Shown piece after piece: positions 28,000 to 36,570 of a stretch of 64,000 nt of DNA. The position numbers and the translations under genes were made by a program. Under the pieces are notes generated by a model. The model searched no databases, was not told the DNA's origin, and worked only from the letters and a program-made list of their open reading frames with translations. The number at the start of each line of letters is the position of its first letter. Within the stretch, counting starts at the first letter, position 1. The stretch comes from Bacillus sp. WMMC1349 (GTDB taxonomy: Bacteria > Bacillota > Bacilli > Bacillales > Bacillaceae). The stretch is taken from NCBI RefSeq assembly GCF_013155385.1, contig NZ_JABJUQ010000007.1:1036001-1100000 (forward strand). The letters run 5' to 3'.

Positions 28000-28540
28000 G
28001 TTTATAGTCCTCCGTTTGTAATACTTTTCTTAATTTCAACACAAGGAACGCAGCTATGGCGGATTTAAGTAAATCACCGGGGATATAGACGAGACTGAGC
28101 ACTGCGGCCTTTTTTAACTCAATATGCATAAGAAAAGCTTGAACCGGAATACCTACTGCATATAATAGGAAGATTCCAAATAAAATATGAATGAAAAAAA
28201 TCTTTCGAAAATGTAATCTTGATAGTTTCGTGACGGTTAGCGAAATGCAAAAGGCAACAACAGGCCAGGCTAATATGTATCCCGCACTTGGGCTAACAAA
28301 CACGCTTAATCCACCCCGGCCTCCTGCTAGAATGGGAATGCCGCTTGCCACAAGCAGCAAAAAGACGATGAGGCTGAGAGCTGCATTTTTTGGTTTATTG
28401 ATTCCTCCTGCAAGCATGACACCCAATGTCTGCAATGTAATCGGAACCTGTGTAAAGGGAAGTGTGAGCGGCGGGACAAAACCGAGAACCGCTATAATGG
28501 CTGTACTTAATGAAATAACCATCATATCTTTTATTTTCAT
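27986..28540 (-). CDS. bioYB: Biotin transporter BioY (YhfU)
   Basis: Substrate-binding membrane (S) component of a biotin ECF transporter. The 184-residue protein has about six hydrophobic helices and the BioY signatures FTQVPITLQTLGVMLAG and SPSAGYILAWP. The start at 28540 follows AAAGGATCAC; an upstream in-frame start eight codons earlier is unsupported. First gene of yhfU-T-S-R. A sigma-A promoter lies at 28585-28614. I looked for a BirA box near it and saw none that fits. Confidence 0.9.
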   Translation of the reverse strand: MKIKDMMVISLSTAIIAVLGFVPPLTLPFTQVPITLQTLGVMLAGGINKPKNAALSLIVFLLLVASGIPILAGGRGGLSVFVSPSAGYILAWPVVAFCISLTVTKLSRLHFRKIFFIHILFGIFLLYAVGIPVQAFLMHIELKKAAVLSLVYIPGDLLKSAIAAFLVLKLRKVLQTEDYKRADY

Positions 28541-28584
28541 ATGTGACTGTGATCCTTTCAACATTTATTGGTGTGATTGTTTTT

Positions 28585-28614
28585 AAAATATCATTGTCTT
28601 TTTTCATATGTCAA
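28585..28614 (-). promoter_or_regulatory. Promoter of the yhfUTSR operon
   Basis: On the minus strand TTGACA (28614-28609), 18-base spacer, TATTTT (28590-28585), about 45 bases before the bioY start. Confidence 0.6.
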
Positions 28615-28633
28615 CTTTGTTTAAAAATGAATG

Positions 28634-28820
28634 GGGGGGTCCTGAAAGTCGTGTGGATGAATAAAAATTGGGAAATTTGCTCGCTTTCCGCGGGCGATCC
28701 GTGAGCCTCCTCGGAGTTCGTTCCTTGCCCCTGTGGGGTCTCGCACTGGTTGGCTGTTCCCTCAGGGGTCTCGCAATTCCCCCTGATTCATGTTGATAAA
28801 GGACTTTTTAGACAGCCCCA
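28634..28820 (-). repeat. Dispersed palindromic repeat, copy D
   Basis: GGGGGGTCCTGAAAGTCGTG at the left, TTTGCTCGCTTTCCGCGGGC and TCCTTGCCCCTGTGGGGTC inside, then a second GGGGTCTCGCAATTCCCCC, and ATAAAGGACTTTTTAGACAG at the right. It contains a partial internal duplication (two GGGGTCTCGCA units at about 28736 and 28766). It lies between bioY and yhfW. Confidence 0.85.
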
Positions 28821-28828
28821 TATTCACA

Positions 28829-30358
28829 CTAACTTTCCGGTTTTTCTAATGGCAGAACTGCTGGTCCTTCGATCACTTCTCCATCGATTGAAAACCTTGA
28901 ACCATGGCATGGACAATCCCAAGTTCGTTCTCCATCATTCCACTCGACCTCACATCCCATATGAGTGCAGGTTGTATCAACTAGATGCAGTCTCCCATTT
29001 TGATCTCGATAAGCGCCAGTCCGTTTTCCGTTAATTGAAACTACAGCTCCTTCGTCATTGGTAAGCTCATCCGCTTTGCCAAGTGGTGGTTCAAGTTTTC
29101 CTTCCACAAAATGTTTGGCAACATCTGTGTTAAATGAAATAGCTTTTTTAACACTTGGATTGGCATGGAAACGAGCTGGTTTAAAAATTTCTTGATAACG
29201 ATTGTTTTTATTTGTAATGTGGTCCGTCATGATTTGAGCTGCGAGAGTACTGGATGTCATCCCCCATTTCTTAAATCCAGTTGCCACAAGAATTCGTTTT
29301 TCATCTTTCCCTATTGGTCCAATATAAGGGATTTTATCAAGGGTCATTAAATCTTGTGTTGACCAACGATAAAGGATATCTTCAACACCAAGCACACTTT
29401 CTGCAAATGACTCAAGTGCTTGATAATGCTTCATTGTATCTTTTCCTTGACCTGTCTTATGACTTTCCCCACCAACAAGAACCATTTTTTCTCCGTTGAT
29501 CATAACGGAGCGCAGTGAACGGGAAGGCTGATCAATGCTTAAATACATTCCTTCTGGATAAGGGGATTTTGGCTTGATGGCAAGGATATATGATCGCATT
29601 GGTTCAAGCCTTGCAAAGTAAAAACCCTTTTTATCATGGAACGGAAAATGTGTACAGCATAACACATAATCGCTCATAATCGTTTGCCCGTTTCTTGTGA
29701 TGACTTTTGGATGATCACCAGCTTTTATGTCTTGAGCGACCGTGTTTTCAAATATTTGACCACCCCCTTGTTGGATCGTTTCTATTAAATGTTTTAAATA
29801 ATCGAGGGGATGAAATTGTGCTTGATTTTTCATGACTAATCCAGCTTTTATATCAATTGCGACAGGTAAGTCATGGATCATTTCTCTATCAATTCCTAAT
29901 TTTTGATAGGCTTCATGCTCTTTCGTCATTTTTTTGACTGAAGCTTCTTCGGTTGTATAGATGATTGCATCCTGTTGTTCAAAATTGCAGGAGATGTTTT
30001 GGTCTTGAACAAGGTGTTTAATAAATAAAAGTGCTTCTAGATTTGCTTCATAATAAAGCCGAGCATTTTCTATCCCAATGTGGCTGATCAATTCATCATA
30101 AATTAGATCATGTTGGGCAGAAATTTTGGCAGTCGTATGCCCGGTAGTACCATTTAAAATGCGATCAGCATCAAGCAAAACAACACGATAACCTTTTTGT
30201 GTCAGCATATAAGCCGTTGTGATACCTGTTATACCTCCGCCGATAATTGTGACATCTGTATTTACATCATCTGTTAAGTTCTGAAATGAGGGAAGATGAG
30301 TACTGTCTCTCCAAAATGATCCAGGTGACAGCGGCAGTTTAGATTGCTCCTTCGTCAT
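28829..30358 (-). CDS. yhfW: FAD-dependent oxidoreductase with Rieske domain, YhfW
   Basis: A 509-residue fusion of an N-terminal DadA-like FAD oxidoreductase and a C-terminal Rieske [2Fe-2S] domain. Visible are the dinucleotide-binding fold VTIIGGGITGITTAYML near residue 35 and the Rieske ligands in CTHMGCEVEW and WDCPCHGSRF near 460-485. The ATG at 30358 follows AGGAGG; a further upstream in-frame start lacks support. The substrate is unknown. In B. subtilis hemAT lies beside yhfW; it is not present here and repeat copy D sits on the other side. Confidence 0.92.
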   Translation of the reverse strand: MTKEQSKLPLSPGSFWRDSTHLPSFQNLTDDVNTDVTIIGGGITGITTAYMLTQKGYRVVLLDADRILNGTTGHTTAKISAQHDLIYDELISHIGIENARLYYEANLEALLFIKHLVQDQNISCNFEQQDAIIYTTEEASVKKMTKEHEAYQKLGIDREMIHDLPVAIDIKAGLVMKNQAQFHPLDYLKHLIETIQQGGGQIFENTVAQDIKAGDHPKVITRNGQTIMSDYVLCCTHFPFHDKKGFYFARLEPMRSYILAIKPKSPYPEGMYLSIDQPSRSLRSVMINGEKMVLVGGESHKTGQGKDTMKHYQALESFAESVLGVEDILYRWSTQDLMTLDKIPYIGPIGKDEKRILVATGFKKWGMTSSTLAAQIMTDHITNKNNRYQEIFKPARFHANPSVKKAISFNTDVAKHFVEGKLEPPLGKADELTNDEGAVVSINGKRTGAYRDQNGRLHLVDTTCTHMGCEVEWNDGERTWDCPCHGSRFSIDGEVIEGPAVLPLEKPES

Positions 30359-30473
30359 ATGAGTTCCTCCTAGTTGTTCGTTATCCTTAAATTTTCCATT
30401 GTGAAAGTATTCATACATAAAAACGGCTTGTCATAAAATAATAAGGTTTAATGGAGATCAAGGAGGAATCGAT

Positions 30474-31331
30474 TTGAGTAAACAACCAAAAAAAGTACTG
30501 CCTCCACAGCATCAAACACACCAACCAGGATTAGAGTATTTGATGAATCCTCGTCCTGTTTTTGACAAACCGAAAATGGGTAAAAAATTAGCAGGAAAAA
30601 CGGCGATCATTACAGGAGGAGATAGCGGCATTGGTAGAGCGGTATCAGTATTATTTGCCAAAGAAGGCGCAAATGTAGTCATTGTCTATTTTAATGAACA
30701 TATAGATGCAGAAGAAACAAAGACATATGTGGAAAGAGAAGGTGCAAGATGCAAACTGATTGCCGGTGACATTGGAGATGAAGCGTTCAGTGATGAAGTG
30801 GTTCGTCAAACAAAAGATACTTTTCCGACGATCGATATTCTCATCAATAATGCAGCTGAGCAACATCCGCAAAACAGCATTGAAAACATCTCAAGCCGAC
30901 AGTTAATTAGAACGTTTCAAACCAATATGTTTTCAATGTTTTATTTGACAAAAGCAGTACTTCCTTATTTAAAACCTGGTAGTTCGATTATTAATACAAC
31001 GTCGGTTACAGCGTATGCTGGCAATGAAACATTAATTGATTATTCAGCGACAAAAGGAGCGATTACATCTTTTACACGTTCACTGGCTTTGTCACTTGTT
31101 GATCAAGGCATTCGAGTAAACGGTGTAGCACCAGGACCGATTTGGACACCGCTGATTCCATCGACATTTACGGAAAAACAAGTCGAAACTTTCGGTTCAA
31201 CAGTACCAATGGGGCGGCCGGGGCAACCGGTAGAAGTAGCGCCGAGCTACCTATTTCTTGCAAGTGAAGATTCTTCTTATATGACTGGTCAGATTCTTCA
31301 TATAAATGGTGGAAAAATCATCAATGGATAA
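30474..31331 (+). CDS. yhxC: Short-chain dehydrogenase YhxC
   Basis: SDR-family NAD(P)-dependent oxidoreductase, 285 residues, cytoplasmic. It shows the cofactor-binding TGGDSGIGRAV near residue 48, NNAAEQ, and the catalytic Tyr and Lys in IDYSATKGAITSFT with a Ser in NTTSVTAYAG. It resembles the YhdF/YhxC group of glucose-dehydrogenase-like enzymes common in Bacillus. The start is TTG with AAGGAGG upstream. Substrate unknown. It is divergent from yhfW. Confidence 0.9.
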   Translation: MSKQPKKVLPPQHQTHQPGLEYLMNPRPVFDKPKMGKKLAGKTAIITGGDSGIGRAVSVLFAKEGANVVIVYFNEHIDAEETKTYVEREGARCKLIAGDIGDEAFSDEVVRQTKDTFPTIDILINNAAEQHPQNSIENISSRQLIRTFQTNMFSMFYLTKAVLPYLKPGSSIINTTSVTAYAGNETLIDYSATKGAITSFTRSLALSLVDQGIRVNGVAPGPIWTPLIPSTFTEKQVETFGSTVPMGRPGQPVEVAPSYLFLASEDSSYMTGQILHINGGKIING

Positions 31332-31356
31332 AAAAGCCAATCCGTTTAGGATTGGC
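31332..31356 (-). terminator. Terminator of yhzC
   Basis: Perfect eight-base stem GCCAATCC (31336-31343) / GGATTGGC (31349-31356); the T run lies on the minus strand. It also touches the yhxC stop. Confidence 0.75.
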
Positions 31357-31357
31357 A

Positions 31358-31588
31358 TTATTCGCGTGATTTAAGCGCAATATATTCTTTTGAAAGCTCA
31401 AGAAAAGCTTGTTTGTCTCGGCTATCTAATGCTTCATTGATTTTCTCTGTCAAGATGTGCAAACGTCGTTTATATAACGACTCATCAAGGATCATTTGAA
31501 TATAAATGTCCATTGAGGTGAGATCAGCATCTTTTTGATGGCTGGTGTGGGACTTCATGAGCTCAGTGTACGATTTTTTGTCTTTCAT
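31358..31588 (-). CDS. yhzC: IDEAL domain protein YhzC
   Basis: Small cytoplasmic protein of 76 residues beginning MKDKKSYTELMKS. Its C-terminal half has the IDEAL-like helix pattern: MILDESLYKRRLHILTEKIN followed by EALDSRDKQAFLELSKEY. The ATG follows CAGGGGGAA; an earlier in-frame start is unsupported. It lies between yhxC and comK as in B. subtilis. IDEAL domains are also found in adaptor-type proteins, but the role of YhzC is unknown. Confidence 0.8.
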   Translation of the reverse strand: MKDKKSYTELMKSHTSHQKDADLTSMDIYIQMILDESLYKRRLHILTEKINEALDSRDKQAFLELSKEYIALKSRE

Positions 31589-31676
31589 AAAGATTCCCCC
31601 TGATACCTTTTTTATAGTATAAGGGTAATGAAACAAGAAATCAATAAGTATTTTTAATTTTTAGAAAATTATTTTA

Positions 31677-31775
31677 AAAATCATATTTTCTGAGGACAAA
31701 AGTCGATAATATTCGAGGAAAAAACTAAAATTTTTTGTCTACAAAAAATAAAATTTCATTTTAAAAACATTTTTT
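31677..31775 (+). promoter_or_regulatory. ComK-binding AT-boxes upstream of comK
   Basis: Matches to AAAA-N5-TTTT: 31677-31689 (perfect), 31721-31733 (one mismatch), 31750-31762 and 31763-31775 (perfect). The first two are 31 bases apart, the spacing known for the K-box at the B. subtilis comK promoter, where ComK activates its own gene. Confidence 0.65.
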
Positions 31776-31856
31776 CAAATAAATTGGAAATAATCCTGTC
31801 GTTTTCTAACTAAAAGTGTTAGATTAATAGTATAAATTTACTAATGAGGAGGATTA

Positions 31857-32441
31857 ATGATGAATCATGCAGAAGAAATGGAAAAAGATACTTATGAAGT
31901 GAACAGTTCCACAATGGCTGTGCTGCCTGTGAACGAGGGGGAAAAACCCGCTTCAAAAGTGCTTGAAACCGACAGGACATTTTTAGTTAAAATGAGGCCT
32001 TTTCAAATCATAGACAGGAGCTGTCGTTATTTTGGGTCGAGCTATGCCGGAAGAAAAGCTGGTACATATGAGGTTATTAAAGTTTCACATAAACCGCCAA
32101 TCATGGTAGATCACTCGAATAACATCTTTCTTTTTCCAACCTTTTCTTCAACAAGACCACAGTGTGGCTGGCTTTCCCATGCCCATATTCATGAATTCCG
32201 GGCGGCGAAATTTGACAATACATTTGTTACTTTTGTAAATGGAGAATCATTGGAGCTGCCTGTATCGATCACATCTTTTGAAAACCAAGTATACCGGACA
32301 GCATGGCTAAGAACCAAATTTTTGGATCGGATTGAAGGCAGATCAATACAGCAAAAACAGGAATTTATGCTGTATCCGAAAGAAGATCGCAACCAGCTAA
32401 TCTATGAATTTATTCTCAGGGAGTTGAAAAAGCGGTATTAA
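31857..32441 (+). CDS. comK: Competence transcription factor ComK
   Basis: Master activator of competence; binds pairs of AT-boxes and activates DNA uptake and recombination genes, including addAB in B. subtilis. The 194-residue protein contains DRSCRYFGSSYAGRKAGTYE, SHKPPIMVD, FPTFSSTRPQCGW and FENQVYRTAWLRTKF, all near-identical to B. subtilis ComK. Two adjacent ATG codons (31857, 31860) follow GAGGAGG; the second has better spacing. The N-terminal 35 residues diverge. Upstream AT-boxes suggest positive autoregulation. Confidence 0.97.
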   Translation: MMNHAEEMEKDTYEVNSSTMAVLPVNEGEKPASKVLETDRTFLVKMRPFQIIDRSCRYFGSSYAGRKAGTYEVIKVSHKPPIMVDHSNNIFLFPTFSSTRPQCGWLSHAHIHEFRAAKFDNTFVTFVNGESLELPVSITSFENQVYRTAWLRTKFLDRIEGRSIQQKQEFMLYPKEDRNQLIYEFILRELKKRY

Positions 32442-32584
32442 AGAAGTTTTTTCTAAAAAAAATGAAAAACATGATTAAAATGGTCAAGATGCTTCAAACT
32501 AAAAGGAAATATTTTTTTGTCAGTGATTTAAAGTTTGTCCATGAACGTGTAAAATAAGGATAGACAATTCCCTGAGGAGAATGA

Positions 32585-33196
32585 GTGTTGGAGCAATTTT
32601 TCAGTTACTTTACAGAAGAAAATGTAGCAGAGTTTTTCCAGAGCTATCGGGCATTTGGTCCTTTTATTGCCATATTGCTTCCGTTTATTGAAGCGATTTT
32701 GCCATTTTTACCGCTTCTTGTTTTTGTTGTTGCCAATGTTAATTCGTTTGGTTTGTGGCAAGGGTTTCTTTTAACATGGATCGGGGCTTCAGCTGGATCG
32801 ATAACCGTCTTTCTTTTTATCCGCCATTTCGGCCAACAAAAGTTTTTACAATTTATCCGTACACATCAATCGGTCAAAAAACTAATGGTATGGGTGGAAA
32901 AACGCGGTTTCGGACCATTGTTTCTCCTCCTTTGCTTCCCATTCACACCATCAGCTGCGGTTAATGTTGTCGCAGGACTTTCACGGATTAGTCTGTTGCC
33001 GTTTTCCCTTGCAGTGTTATGTGGAAAGTTAGTGATGATTTTTATTGTCAGCTTTATCGGTCATGACCTCAAGGCACTGGTTACACAGCCTTTACGAACA
33101 GCGTTCGTCATTTTTGTGATTTTAATATTGTGGTATGCCGGAAAACGGGTTGAGCATCGTTTAAATGTGAAATTCAGTCAGAGAGAGCATGACTAG
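32585..33196 (+). CDS. yhjE: DedA/TVP38-family membrane protein YhjE
   Basis: Integral membrane protein of the TVP38/TMEM64 (SNARE-associated, VTT domain) family, 203 residues. Hydrophobic segments lie at about 20-45, 50-78, 110-135, 138-160 and 170-190, and the family segment GPLFLLLCFPFTPSAAVNVV is present. GAGGAG stands before the GTG at 32585, while TTG at 32588 is also possible. It precedes sipV by 12 bases, as in B. subtilis. The molecular role is unknown; lipid scramblase or transporter activity is known for other family members. Confidence 0.88.
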   Translation: MLEQFFSYFTEENVAEFFQSYRAFGPFIAILLPFIEAILPFLPLLVFVVANVNSFGLWQGFLLTWIGASAGSITVFLFIRHFGQQKFLQFIRTHQSVKKLMVWVEKRGFGPLFLLLCFPFTPSAAVNVVAGLSRISLLPFSLAVLCGKLVMIFIVSFIGHDLKALVTQPLRTAFVIFVILILWYAGKRVEHRLNVKFSQREHD

Positions 33197-33208
33197 GGGG
33201 ACATAGAT

Positions 33209-33721
33209 GTGAAAAAGCGTTTTTTGGTCATTGCCGGACTGGTTGTCATTATCCTTGGATTTCAGGTGAAAAATATCGTTTTTATTGATTATACAGTTGA
33301 AGGAGTCAGTATGAATCCAACGTTTCAGGAAGGAAATAAACTCCTGATCAACAAGTTTGCCCATCACTTTAAGACGGTGAGCAGATTTGATATTTTGCTG
33401 TTTAAAGGACCTGAGAAGTCTGTTTTTATCAAAAGGGTCATCGGGCTTCCAGGTGAAACGGTCAAATATGAAGATGATCAGCTGTATATTAATGGACGGC
33501 CAGTCAAAGAACCTTATTTAGATGATTTGAAATCTGTAACTGCAGGTGATCTGACTGGAGATTTTACATTGAAGGAGATCACGGGAGAGGAGAAGGTTCC
33601 TGAAAACCAGTACTTTGTCCTTGGAGATAATCGGATTCATAGCAACGACAGCCGTCATTTTGGCTTTGTTTCAGAAGACGATATCGTTGGGATTGTAACG
33701 GAGCGAATTGATAAGAAATGA
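33209..33721 (+). CDS. sipV: Type I signal peptidase SipV
   Basis: Membrane-anchored signal peptidase that removes signal peptides from secreted proteins. The 170 residues have one N-terminal anchor (3-20), nucleophile Ser34 in EGVSMNPTF, general-base Lys75 in FIKRVIGLPGE, and the conserved GDNRIHSNDSRHFG segment near 145. The start is GTG with GGGGGACA upstream. It lies directly next to the secreted protease gene epr. Named SipV by locus (yhjE-sipV) and length. Confidence 0.92.
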   Translation: MKKRFLVIAGLVVIILGFQVKNIVFIDYTVEGVSMNPTFQEGNKLLINKFAHHFKTVSRFDILLFKGPEKSVFIKRVIGLPGETVKYEDDQLYINGRPVKEPYLDDLKSVTAGDLTGDFTLKEITGEEKVPENQYFVLGDNRIHSNDSRHFGFVSEDDIVGIVTERIDKK

Positions 33722-33732
33722 GTTTTAAACAG

Positions 33733-33782
33733 TAAAAAAACCTTTAAGACCCATTTTATAGAGGGACTTAAAGGTTTTTTTG
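33733..33782. terminator. Bidirectional terminator between sipV and epr
   Basis: Long stem from AAAAAAACCTTTAAGACCC and GGGACTTAAAGGTTTTTTT around an 11-base loop, A/T-flanked on both sides. Confidence 0.88.
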
Positions 33783-33784
33783 CC

Positions 33785-35560
33785 TTACTTTAATTTAATG
33801 GAATTGAGCCGTTTTCTCAACTGGTTTTTGATCGCTGATTTTTTTAGTTTATTTACCGCTGACTGGGCAGCATATTTGGTTTTTTTCGTTCTGCTTCTTT
33901 CCGCTTGTCTGACTTTGATTTTCGCTGTTGTCACTTTTTTACTGTAAGCAAGAGCGGCTTTCTTTTTGACTTTGTTGAGCCTGCTTTGCAACTTTGTTTT
34001 ATCTTTTCCTCTATGAAGTTGATTGATCGATGTTTGAGCTTTAGAAATATTTCGATCACTGCGCTTTTTTTCAGCGTATGAAACAGTCTTTTTTGCATTT
34101 TTAAGCAGGATTGATCGGACCATGTTAAGTCGTTTTTGCAAATTCGTCCTAAAAGCTGTCTTATATAGTTCATTGATCGCTTTTTGTGCGGCATCAGCAG
34201 TGGTTTTCTTTTTATATTTTTCAGCATGTTTCACTTTAGATGCAGCTGCTTTTTTGAGCTGCTCGATCACTCGATCCAGTCTTTTTTTCAGGGCTTGTTT
34301 ATCAGTGTTTGATGGTAGTAGGTCAACAGCTTTTTTCGCTGTGGTAATGGTGGATTTCCGCTTGCTTTTTTCTGCTTGTTTGACAGCTTGTTCTGCTTTT
34401 GCAAATGCCATCACATTATTTTTATAGTGAATCAGTCCATAGCCAAACAGCTTATCACGACCAGCCAAGCCCAAATCACTGACATAGTTCTGCATTTTTG
34501 TTCGGAGATCAGTATTTCGGCTTGTGGGATACTGTTGTTTTAATAAAGCCAACATTCCAGTAACGTGTGGAGTGGCCTGTGATGTCCCATCTCCAATCGC
34601 ATATTGCTGATTTAAGTATGTGCTAATAATCGATGTGCCGGGAGCGGAGAACTCAATGGCAGCACCGGTGTTAGAGAATGACGCCAGACTGTTTTTTTCA
34701 TTAGTTGCTGATACAGCAATGACACTGTTGTAGGCAGCTGGGTAACTAACAGGTTTTCCGTTTCCATCATTACCACTGGCCGCTACGAGAATAATCCCCT
34801 TTTGATAGGCTTTATCTAAGGCATCATGGAGAATTTTGCTATCACTCGTTGTACCAAGACTCATATTGATAATATTGATACCGTGCTGAATCGACCAGTC
34901 GATCCCCTTTAAAATACTGGCCAGATCTCCCGTTCCTTTCTTATTAAGTGCTTTTACCGCATATAATTGAACGTCTGGTGCAACTCCATCTATTCCATAG
35001 CCATTATGTTTAGCCCCAATAATCCCGGCGACATGTGTTCCATGGCCGTTATCATCACGATATGATGAAGTGTAGCCAACCGTTGAGACACCGCCGGCAA
35101 TTGTTAAGTCATCGTGCGGGGAGATTCCACTGTCGATGACAGCGACTTTCGTATTTTTTCCAGTAATCCCTTTAGACCAAGCCAGTTGAACTTGAAGGGG
35201 TGTCAAATTCCATTGTTCAAATGAATACCCGCTATCACTTGTTTCGTTTGTGAATGCTTTTAGAGTTGTTCCATCTAGAGAAGTAAATGAAACATTTTCT
35301 TCAACATACAAAACATCTGGATCATCTTCTAACTCCTGAACTGTTTCTTCATCAGCAGTAACAGCAACAGCCGGAATGTTTTTGTACGTTTGTTCAACCG
35401 TTTCAGCACTTTCTAAAGCGGATTCTTTTCCGTCTTGATTTTTATATACGACAATGACTTCACTGTCAGGTTGTTTTTCGTCTCCCTGACTACGATACGG
35501 AAAAGTGAAAGCGCTAAAAAACAAAGCAGCAGAAATCAAGATTTTCCAAATGTACTTCAT
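33785..35560 (-). CDS. epr: Minor extracellular serine protease Epr
   Basis: Secreted S8 protease with a lysine-rich tail. The 591-residue precursor has a signal peptide (about 1-26), a propeptide to about 110, and a catalytic domain with Asp143 (VIDSGIS), His173 (NGHGTHVAG) and Ser327 (GTSQATPH). From about 385 to the end there are five or six units of about 38 residues built on AKxAVxxL...LxKRLxxV, very rich in Lys, as in B. subtilis Epr (645 residues), where the tail is not needed for activity. The start follows AGGAGGAG. In B. subtilis epr maps far from sipV, so location differs here. Confidence 0.93.
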   Translation of the reverse strand: MKYIWKILISAALFFSAFTFPYRSQGDEKQPDSEVIVVYKNQDGKESALESAETVEQTYKNIPAVAVTADEETVQELEDDPDVLYVEENVSFTSLDGTTLKAFTNETSDSGYSFEQWNLTPLQVQLAWSKGITGKNTKVAVIDSGISPHDDLTIAGGVSTVGYTSSYRDDNGHGTHVAGIIGAKHNGYGIDGVAPDVQLYAVKALNKKGTGDLASILKGIDWSIQHGINIINMSLGTTSDSKILHDALDKAYQKGIILVAASGNDGNGKPVSYPAAYNSVIAVSATNEKNSLASFSNTGAAIEFSAPGTSIISTYLNQQYAIGDGTSQATPHVTGMLALLKQQYPTSRNTDLRTKMQNYVSDLGLAGRDKLFGYGLIHYKNNVMAFAKAEQAVKQAEKSKRKSTITTAKKAVDLLPSNTDKQALKKRLDRVIEQLKKAAASKVKHAEKYKKKTTADAAQKAINELYKTAFRTNLQKRLNMVRSILLKNAKKTVSYAEKKRSDRNISKAQTSINQLHRGKDKTKLQSRLNKVKKKAALAYSKKVTTAKIKVRQAERSRTKKTKYAAQSAVNKLKKSAIKNQLRKRLNSIKLK

Positions 35561-35685
35561 ACAGTTCTCCTCCTTTGCTAGGCGGTATTTATTATTTATA
35601 TCGGGAGAATTTCTTTTTTTCAAAGAGGAGAATAGGTATAAAAGAGAAAAACCGTAATATGATGTGGATTGAGTGTGGAGAAGAG

Positions 35686-36130
35686 ATGGAGAAAACTTTC
35701 GCTAAGGTTTTCGGGATCTGTGTGATTGTTTTTTTATTGTGCATAACGAATGAAATGCCGGCACAAGCGGAAAACCATTCGTAAGAGCTATCAAAACTAT
35801 GCTTCAAGCGGATCAACAAAAGCAACAGCGAGACTCATAAACAGCAGTAATCAACAGTTTGGAATTGCCTTCAGCAGTGTTTGTAAAACAGCATGGGCTA
35901 AAATCACACTGGACAAAGCAGTTCCATCAGGATGGAGGCAAATGCTTAGGTAAAAAGAAACACCGATGGCAAGCAGTTGAGCTGCAGCTCATCGGGAGGT
36001 AACGGAAAAGTCTTGCCAGGGCAGAAATCCTGCTATACGCCTGATCCAAGATCATTATATGCAATGGGGAAATTTTATAATCCATCTACTGGTGGTACTA
36101 TGCTTATCCAAGCTCTTATTGAAAAAAGGT
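35686..36130 (+). pseudogene. Decayed DUF2690 secreted protein gene
   Basis: Three open pieces in shifting frames together look like one DUF2690 protein. Piece 1 (from ATG 35686, GGAGAAG upstream) encodes a signal peptide ending MPAQAENHS then stops at 35782. Piece 2, in another frame, encodes YASSGSTKATARLINSS and SVCKTAWAKITLDKAVPSGW. Piece 3, in a third register, encodes VKRNTDGKQLSC, NGKVLPGQKSCYTP and AMGKFYNPSTGG, preceded by an in-frame TAG at 35947-35949. So at least two frameshifts and one nonsense change are present. The end is unclear and abuts repeat copy E. Similar to B. subtilis YjfA-type proteins by memory. Confidence 0.7.
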
Positions 36131-36141
36131 ATGGAAGTGAA

Positions 36142-36359
36142 AGGGCTGTCTCAAATTTGGTACTGCCTCAAGCATTTCACCAGATTTTTGTGTCTATTTG
36201 TGGATGGATTCATATAGGGCAAGGGAATTGCGAGACTCTTTCGGTAACAGCGTACTAGCGAGACGCCACAGGAACAAGCTCCGAGGAGGCTCGCGGATCG
36301 CCTGCGGAGAGCGAGCAAATTTCCCGGTTTTCATTCATGCACACGACTTTCAGGACACG
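36142..36359 (+). repeat. Dispersed palindromic repeat, copy E (longest)
   Basis: Starts GGGCTGTCTC, includes AAGGGAATTGCGAGACTC, AGCGAGACGCCACAGGAAC, CTCCGAGGAGGCTCGCGG and GCGAGCAAATTTCCC, and ends CACGACTTTCAGGACACG. About 80 bases of unrelated sequence lie near its left end. It separates the DUF2690 pseudogene from rap. Confidence 0.85.
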
Positions 36360-36570
36360 TTCGTTTCCCTATATTATGGGCGAGAGTGACAATACCAAGC
36401 TTGATGTTGACCTGCGAAGATGAAGGCTTCAGAAGCCGAGGTTTTGTTTGACATGACAAAGTATAAGAGAGTGTTTTTTAAAAATATGAATATAGTACCA
36501 ATGTTATTCATTAATAAAACTGAAAAATATAGTATAATAGAATTAGATATGAAAACTGAAAGGAGTCTGT

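Noticed and set aside
28191..28586. 131-codon plus-strand frame opposite bioY
   Set aside because: bioY on the minus strand has clear family motifs; the opposite frame is an antisense shadow.
28541..28630. BirA operator before bioY
   Set aside because: I looked for the TTGTTAACC / GGTTAACAA pattern expected from B. subtilis yhfU and found none that fits.
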